Source of the DNA: Streptococcus infantis SPAR10
Lineage (GTDB): Bacteria; Bacillota; Bacilli; Lactobacillales; Streptococcaceae
DNA: 64,000 nucleotides
Assembly: GCF_000279535.1 (NCBI RefSeq)
Contig: NZ_ALCH01000005.1
Location: 62,001 to 126,000, forward strand
Direction: 5' to 3'
Under the pieces are notes generated by a model. That model ran no database searches. It saw nothing but the letters and a program-made list of their open reading frames with translations, and was not told where the DNA came from. A program made the position numbers and the translations under genes. Below, piece after piece: positions 58,689 to 64,000 of the stretch. How positions within the stretch are numbered: position 1 is the first letter of the stretch; each line of letters begins with the position of its first letter.

Positions 58689-59251
58689 ATGAAAAAAACA
58701 ATCTATTTTGGACTTAGTTTCTTATCTATCTTTCTTTTGATTGCTTGTGGCAAAGAAGAGAAGAAATCAAGTCAGGAAAATCAAACGACTCAAGCACAGC
58801 AACAAGCAACGGTTAAGCAAATAGCTGTAGGAGCAGAAGCACCGGATTTTACGCTCCAATCTATGGATGGAAAAGAAGTCAAACTATCTGATTTTAAAGG
58901 TAAAAAATTTATCTAAAATTCTGGGCTTCTTGGTGCGGACCATGTAAAAAAAGTATGCCAGAACTAATGGAACTTGCTGCAAAAGAAGATCGTGATTTTG
59001 AAATTTTATCTGTTATTGCACCAGGTCTTCAAGGTGAAAAAACGATTGACCAATTTCCAAAATGGTATGAGGAGCAGGGCTATAAGGATATACCTGTCTT
59101 ATATGACACTAAGGGAACAACCTTCCAAGCTTATCAAATTCGAAGCATTCCAACAGAATTTTTGATTGATTCACAAGGGAAAATTGGAAAAATTCAGCTT
59201 GGAGCGATTAGCAATGCAGACGCTGAAAAAGCCTTTGCTGAGATGGAATAA
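58689..59251 (+). pseudogene. Thioredoxin-like lipoprotein (TlpA/Etrx type), frameshifted
   Basis: The first frame (58689-58916) has a lipoprotein signal peptide with LIAC at residue 20, a Ser/Gln-rich linker and the start of an AhpC/TSA-Redoxin domain (GAEAPDFTLQSMDGKEVKLSDFKG), then stops. The active site WASWCGPCKKS and the rest continue in the -1 frame to 59251. The break is at six A's followed by TTT (58902-58910). One extra base restores about 187 residues. The partner of CcdA would be lost if the break is real. A sequencing error in the A run is possible. Confidence 0.82.
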
Positions 59252-59261
59252 ATAAGATAAG

Positions 59262-59298
59262 AAAAGCTGTCTAAACGTTTGTCTAGACAGCTTTTTTA
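59262..59298. terminator. Bidirectional terminator between the thioredoxin gene and ldh
   Basis: A perfect 12-bp stem AAAAGCTGTCTA (59262-59273) with TAGACAGCTTTT (59284-59295), T tracts both ways. Confidence 0.9.
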
Positions 59299-59306
59299 AT
59301 ATTAAA

Positions 59307-60373
<1,067 letters not shown>

Positions 60374-60395
60374 GGATATACCTTCGGGATAAATA

Positions 60396-60410
60396 TGTAA
60401 ACGTTTTACA
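60396..60410. promoter_or_regulatory. Candidate CcpA (cre) site upstream of ldh
   Basis: TGTAAACGTTTTACA is nearly palindromic around CG and matches 12 of 14 positions of the cre consensus. It starts 23 bp upstream of the ldh -35, the location where CcpA activates ldh in other lactic bacteria. Confidence 0.55.
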
Positions 60411-60442
60411 CGTGTTGTTAGACTGTAAAATAGTCCAAACTA

Positions 60443-60451
60443 TGGTATAAT
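60443..60451 (+). promoter_or_regulatory. Extended -10 promoter of gyrA-srtA
   Basis: TGG-TATAAT with hexamer 60446-60451, 38 bp before the ATG. Confidence 0.65.
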
Positions 60452-60488
60452 ATATCTAGTTACTAATAGTGAAATGAGGCATTTGTTA

Positions 60489-62957
60489 ATGCAAGATAAA
60501 AATTTAGTGAATGTCAATCTGACCAAGGAGATGAAGACTAGCTTTATCGACTACGCCATGAGTGTAATCGTATCGCGTGCTCTTCCTGACGTTCGTGATG
60601 GGTTGAAACCTGTTCATCGTCGTATTTTGTACGGAATGAACGAATTAGGAGTTACGCCTGATAAACCTCATAAGAAATCTGCCCGTATTACAGGGGATGT
60701 CATGGGTAAATACCACCCACACGGGGACTCATCTATCTACGAAGCTATGGTTCGTATGGCTCAATGGTGGAGCTACCGCTACATGCTTGTAGATGGGCAC
60801 GGTAACTTTGGTTCTATGGACGGTGATGGCGCTGCCGCGCAACGTTATACTGAGGCACGTATGAGTAAGATTGCTCTTGAAATGCTTCGCGATATCAATA
60901 AAAATACCGTTGATTTTGTTGATAACTATGATGCCAATGAACGAGAACCTGTTGTTTTACCAGCTCGTTTCCCAAATCTTTTGGTCAATGGTGCTACAGG
61001 TATTGCCGTTGGTATGGCGACCAATATTCCGCCACATAACTTGGGTGAAACCATTGATGCTGTTAAACTCGTCATGGATAATCCTGAAGTTACAACCAAA
61101 GATTTGATGGAAGTTTTGCCTGGTCCAGACTTCCCAACTGGTGCCCTAGTTATGGGTAAATCAGGTATTCATAAGGCGTATGAGACTGGTAAGGGATCTA
61201 TTGTTCTTCGTTCTCGTACGGAAATTGAGGAAACGAAAACAGGTCGCGAACGTATCGTTGTCACTGAATTCCCATATATGGTCAACAAAACCAAAGTACA
61301 TGAACATATTGTGCGTCTGGTTCAAGAGAAACGTATTGAAGGTATTACAGCTGTTCGTGATGAATCTAACCGTGAAGGTGTTCGTTTTGTTATTGAAGTT
61401 AGACGCGACGCATCAGCTAATGTTATTTTGAACAACCTATTTAAGATGACTCAGATGCAGACTAGCTTTGGTTTTAACATGCTTGCTATTCAAAATGGTG
61501 TTCCAAAGATTTTATCGCTTCGCCAAATCTTAGATGCTTATATTGAGCATCAAAAAGAAGTTGTGACTCGTCGTACTCAATTTGACAAAGAAAAAGCTGA
61601 GGCACGCGCACATATCTTGGAAGGTTTGCTAATTGCTCTGGATCATATTGATGAAGTCATTCGTATCATCCGTGCAAGCGAAACTGATGAAGAAGCTCAA
61701 GCAGAATTGATGAGCAAGTTCAAGCTATCTGAACGTCAAAGCCAAGCGATTCTAGACATGCGTCTTCGTCGTTTGACCGGTTTGGAACGTGATAAGATTC
61801 AATCCGAATATGATGACCTCATTGCTTTGATTGCCGACTTAGCAGACATTCTTGCTAAACCAGAACGCGTGGCCCAAATCATCAAGGAAGAATTGGATGA
61901 AGTCAAACGCAAGTTTGGAGATAAACGCCGTACTGAGTTGATGGTTGGTGAAGTCTTGACACTTGAAGATGAAGACTTGATTGAAGAGTCTGATGTTCTT
62001 ATCACTCTATCAAATAAAGGTTACATCAAACGTTTGGACCAAGACGAGTTTACTGCCCAAAAACGTGGTGGACGCGGTGTTCAAGGAACAGGAGTCAAGG
62101 ATGATGACTTTGTCCGTGAGTTGGTTTCTACCAGCACCCATGATCACTTGCTCTTCTTTACCAACAAAGGTCGTGTCTATCGTTTGAAAGGTTATGAAAT
62201 ACCAGAATATGGTCGTACAGCCAAGGGATTGCCTGTAGTTAACCTCTTAAAACTGGATGAGGGAGAAAGCATCCAAACTATCATTAATGTCGAATCAGAA
62301 CGTAGTGATGATGCATACATCTTCTTTACGACTCGAGCAGGTATTGTTAAGAGAACTAGCGTTAAAGAATTTGCGAACATTCGTCAAAATGGTCTAAAAG
62401 CCTTGAATTTGAAAGATGAGGACGAATTGATCAATGTTCTTCTGACTCAAGAAGATACTGATATCATTATCGGTACTAAGTTAGGCTATGCAGTTCGTTT
62501 CAATCAATCATCCGTTCGTAGCATGAGCCGTAGCGCCACAGGTGTTAAAGGAGTAAATCTTCGTGAAGGAGATGCTGTAGTTGGAGCTAGAGTGATTACC
62601 GATAAAGATGAAGTTCTTATCATTACTGAAAAAGGATACGGTAAGCGTACAGTTGCCACTGAATATCCAACTAAAGGTCGTGCTGGTAAAGGTATGAAAA
62701 CTGCTAATATTACTGATAAAAACGGTCAACTTGCAGGCCTTCTCACAGTAAAAGGTGACGAAGATTTGATGGTTATCACAGATACCGGTGTCATGATTCG
62801 TACAAATGTTGCCAATATTTCTCAAACTGGACGTTCAACCATGGGAGTTAAGGTTATGCGTTTAGATGAGAACGCTAAGATTGTAACCTTTACAACAGTT
62901 GCGGCAGCTGAGAAAGAAGAAGTTGGGGCAGAAAACGAAACAGAAAGTGAAGAATAA
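60489..62957 (+). CDS. gyrA: DNA gyrase subunit A
   Basis: DNA-cleaving subunit of gyrase. The 822 residues have the catalytic Tyr120 in [11 protein letters not shown], and the quinolone region carries the unmodified residues Ser81 and Glu85 ([12 protein letters not shown]). A six-bladed C-terminal DNA-wrapping domain includes the GyrA box [10 protein letters not shown] (about 530). The start is ATG 60489, behind GAGG. An upstream in-frame ATG at 60474 precedes that site. The stop overlaps srtA by one base (TAATG). Confidence 0.97.
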   Translation: MQDKNLVNVNLTKEMKTSFIDYAMSVIVSRALPDVRDGLKPVHRRILYGMNELGVTPDKPHKKSARITGDVMGKYHPHGDSSIYEAMVRMAQWWSYRYMLVDGHGNFGSMDGDGAAAQRYTEARMSKIALEMLRDINKNTVDFVDNYDANEREPVVLPARFPNLLVNGATGIAVGMATNIPPHNLGETIDAVKLVMDNPEVTTKDLMEVLPGPDFPTGALVMGKSGIHKAYETGKGSIVLRSRTEIEETKTGRERIVVTEFPYMVNKTKVHEHIVRLVQEKRIEGITAVRDESNREGVRFVIEVRRDASANVILNNLFKMTQMQTSFGFNMLAIQNGVPKILSLRQILDAYIEHQKEVVTRRTQFDKEKAEARAHILEGLLIALDHIDEVIRIIRASETDEEAQAELMSKFKLSERQSQAILDMRLRRLTGLERDKIQSEYDDLIALIADLADILAKPERVAQIIKEELDEVKRKFGDKRRTELMVGEVLTLEDEDLIEESDVLITLSNKGYIKRLDQDEFTAQKRGGRGVQGTGVKDDDFVRELVSTSTHDHLLFFTNKGRVYRLKGYEIPEYGRTAKGLPVVNLLKLDEGESIQTIINVESERSDDAYIFFTTRAGIVKRTSVKEFANIRQNGLKALNLKDEDELINVLLTQEDTDIIIGTKLGYAVRFNQSSVRSMSRSATGVKGVNLREGDAVVGARVITDKDEVLIITEKGYGKRTVATEYPTKGRAGKGMKTANITDKNGQLAGLLTVKGDEDLMVITDTGVMIRTNVANISQTGRSTMGVKVMRLDENAKIVTFTTVAAAEKEEVGAENETESEE

Positions 62958-63703
62958 TGTCTCAAAAAAGAACTAAGAGTAAAAAAAATAAACGTAAGAA
63001 TCTGCTGATTAATATTTTAGCTGGCTTTCTAATCCTTTTGTCTCTATCCTTGATTTTTAACTCAAAGATTCGTAATATCTTTATGGTTTGGAATACTAAC
63101 AAGTATCAAGTTAGTCAAGTTTCAAAAGAAAAGCTTGAAGAGAATAATGGTGCAGAAGGGAATTTTGATTTTAATTCTGTGAAGGCAATTTCTTCAGAGG
63201 CTGTTTTATCAGCTCAATGGGATGCACAACAGTTGCCTGTTATAGGTGGGATTGCTGTTCCGGAAGTAGAAATCAACTTACCAATCTTTAAAGGTTTGGA
63301 CAATGTAAACTTGTTCTACGGAGCAGGAACCATGAAACCAAATCAAAAAATGGGTGAAGGAAATTATTCTCTAGCTAGTCACCATATCTTTACAGCTGAG
63401 AATGCTAGCCAAATGCTATTTTCTCCTTTGGTTAATGCCAAAGAAGGTATGAAGATTTATTTGACGGATAAGGATAAAGTTTATACCTATGAAATTCGTG
63501 AAGTGAAACACGTAACACCAGACCGTGTTGATGAGATTGATGACCGTGAGGGTATCAATGAAATCACCTTAGTGACATGTGTGGACTATGATGCTACCGA
63601 ACGGATTATCGTAAAGGGAGATTTAAAAGAAATCAAATCTTATTCAGACACTCCGTCAGATGTCTTAGCTGCATTTAATAAACCATATAAACAAAGATAT
63701 TAA
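62957..63703 (+). CDS. srtA: Class A sortase
   Basis: Membrane transpeptidase that attaches LPXTG surface proteins to the cell wall. The 248 residues have a basic cytoplasmic start, one membrane helix (about 15-36) and the catalytic residues His142 (SLASHHIF), Cys208 (LVTCVDY) and Arg216 (ATERIIVKG). These are the same positions as in S. pyogenes SrtA. It overlaps gyrA by one base, the usual location in streptococci. Confidence 0.97.
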   Translation: MSQKRTKSKKNKRKNLLINILAGFLILLSLSLIFNSKIRNIFMVWNTNKYQVSQVSKEKLEENNGAEGNFDFNSVKAISSEAVLSAQWDAQQLPVIGGIAVPEVEINLPIFKGLDNVNLFYGAGTMKPNQKMGEGNYSLASHHIFTAENASQMLFSPLVNAKEGMKIYLTDKDKVYTYEIREVKHVTPDRVDEIDDREGINEITLVTCVDYDATERIIVKGDLKEIKSYSDTPSDVLAAFNKPYKQRY

Positions 63704-63719
63704 TTTGTAAATTTTTAGA

Positions 63720-63752
63720 AAAAGGTTCGCTAAAGATTGCGAGCTTTTTTCT
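63720..63752 (+). terminator. Terminator after srtA
   Basis: Imperfect stem AAGGTTCGC (63722-63730) with GCGAGCTT and T tail. Confidence 0.7.
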
Positions 63753-63807
63753 TGTCAATTTCAGAAAATAGATTAGGTAAAGACTTTTCAATTCCACCAA
63801 AAAGTAG

Positions 63808-63813
63808 TATAAT
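63808..63813 (+). promoter_or_regulatory. asd promoter -10
   Basis: TATAAT at 63808-63813 with a weak -35 (TTTTCA, 63785-63790, 17-bp spacer). The leader contains TTTCTATTATAGAAA, a small stem, and ribosome site AAAAGAGG. Confidence 0.6.
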
Positions 63814-63858
63814 GTTTCTATTATAGAAATTTTTAGAAAATTCCAAAAGAGGTTTGTT

Positions 63859-64000
63859 ATGGGATATACAGTTGCTGTTGTCGGTGCTACAGGTGCCGTT
63901 GGTGCTCAAATGATCAAAATGTTGGAAGAATCAACTCTTCCAATCGATAAGATTCGCTACCTTGCGTCTGCACGTTCTGCAGGAAAGGTCTTGCAATTCA
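63859..64000 (+). CDS. asd: Aspartate-semialdehyde dehydrogenase (partial, 5' end)
   Basis: The window holds the first 47 codons. They read [20 protein letters not shown], the NADP-binding GATGxVG motif of aspartate-semialdehyde dehydrogenase, followed by [11 protein letters not shown] as in that family. The enzyme makes aspartate semialdehyde for threonine, methionine and lysine/DAP synthesis. The rest lies beyond the window edge. Confidence 0.9.
   Translation, partial: MGYTVAVVGATGAVGAQMIKMLEESTLPIDKIRYLASARSAGKVLQF

Overview
The window is 64 kb of low-GC, gene-dense chromosome from a Streptococcus, most likely of the Mitis group. Three things point there: the gene order (pcp-rpsA-dnaX-sufCDSUB, tmk-holB-yabA-rsmI, comEA-comEC, atpEBFHAGDC, rplU-prp-rpmA, gyrA-srtA), the many extended -10 (TGN-TATAAT) promoters, and a BOX repeat (boxC/boxA type). 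The AtpE sequence differs from the one I recall for S. pneumoniae, so I would call it a pneumococcus relative rather than S. pneumoniae. I see no prophage, IS element, CRISPR array or defence island. Almost everything is core genome, and no stretch over 300 bases lacks a gene.

Layout. 1-5.2 kb: end of a DUF979 membrane protein, pcp, a DUF2969 gene, tRNA-Tyr and tRNA-Gln, rpsA, a free-Met-sulfoxide reductase with dnaX, and a small membrane protein. 5.3-10.5 kb: sufCDSUB iron-sulfur assembly operon. 10.6-16 kb: amino-acid permease, dacA (PBP3, minus strand), an AI-2E family membrane protein and tuf. 16.2-24 kb: replication, translation and RNA genes tmk-holB-yabA-rsmI (rsmI frameshifted), trmFO, pyrH-frr, cvfB-yozE and phoH. 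24-30 kb: ald (minus), comEA-comEC behind a SigX combox, trhP and a CHY zinc-finger gene. 30.2-36.7 kb: F1Fo ATP synthase operon with a BOX element between atpG and atpD. 36.7-45.4 kb: lactonase-like protein, second AI-2E protein, TPR protein, DegV, HU, L31B, Pde2, flavodoxin, chorismate mutase, two Fluc fluoride channels, rplS and tRNA-Arg. 45.4-52.5 kb: two unknown genes, HAD phosphatase, HD hydrolase, DUF1934, a dispersed hairpin repeat, DEAD-box helicase, oxidoreductase and DUF1275. 52.5-64 kb: rplU-prp-rpmA with a structured leader, murA2, GNAT, an SpxR-like regulator, map, ccdA with a frameshifted thioredoxin lipoprotein gene, ldh (minus), gyrA-srtA and the start of asd.

How the genes work together. 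The window joins energy metabolism (ATP synthase, lactate dehydrogenase, both with candidate CcpA sites upstream), Fe-S assembly, DNA replication and topology (DnaX, HolB, YabA, GyrA, HU), translation, cell envelope (DacA, MurA2, SrtA) and DNA uptake (ComEA/EC).

Most notable signals: two genes (rsmI and the thioredoxin lipoprotein gene) each broken at a six-A run, rsmI exactly at the -1 slippery heptamer A_AAA_AAG; a BOX element inside the atp operon; two genes whose -10 box sits seven bases before the ATG, predicting leaderless mRNAs; a perfect palindrome filling the hup promoter spacer; and a ComEC metallo-beta-lactamase-like domain without recognisable metal ligands. I found no wholly new multi-gene system.
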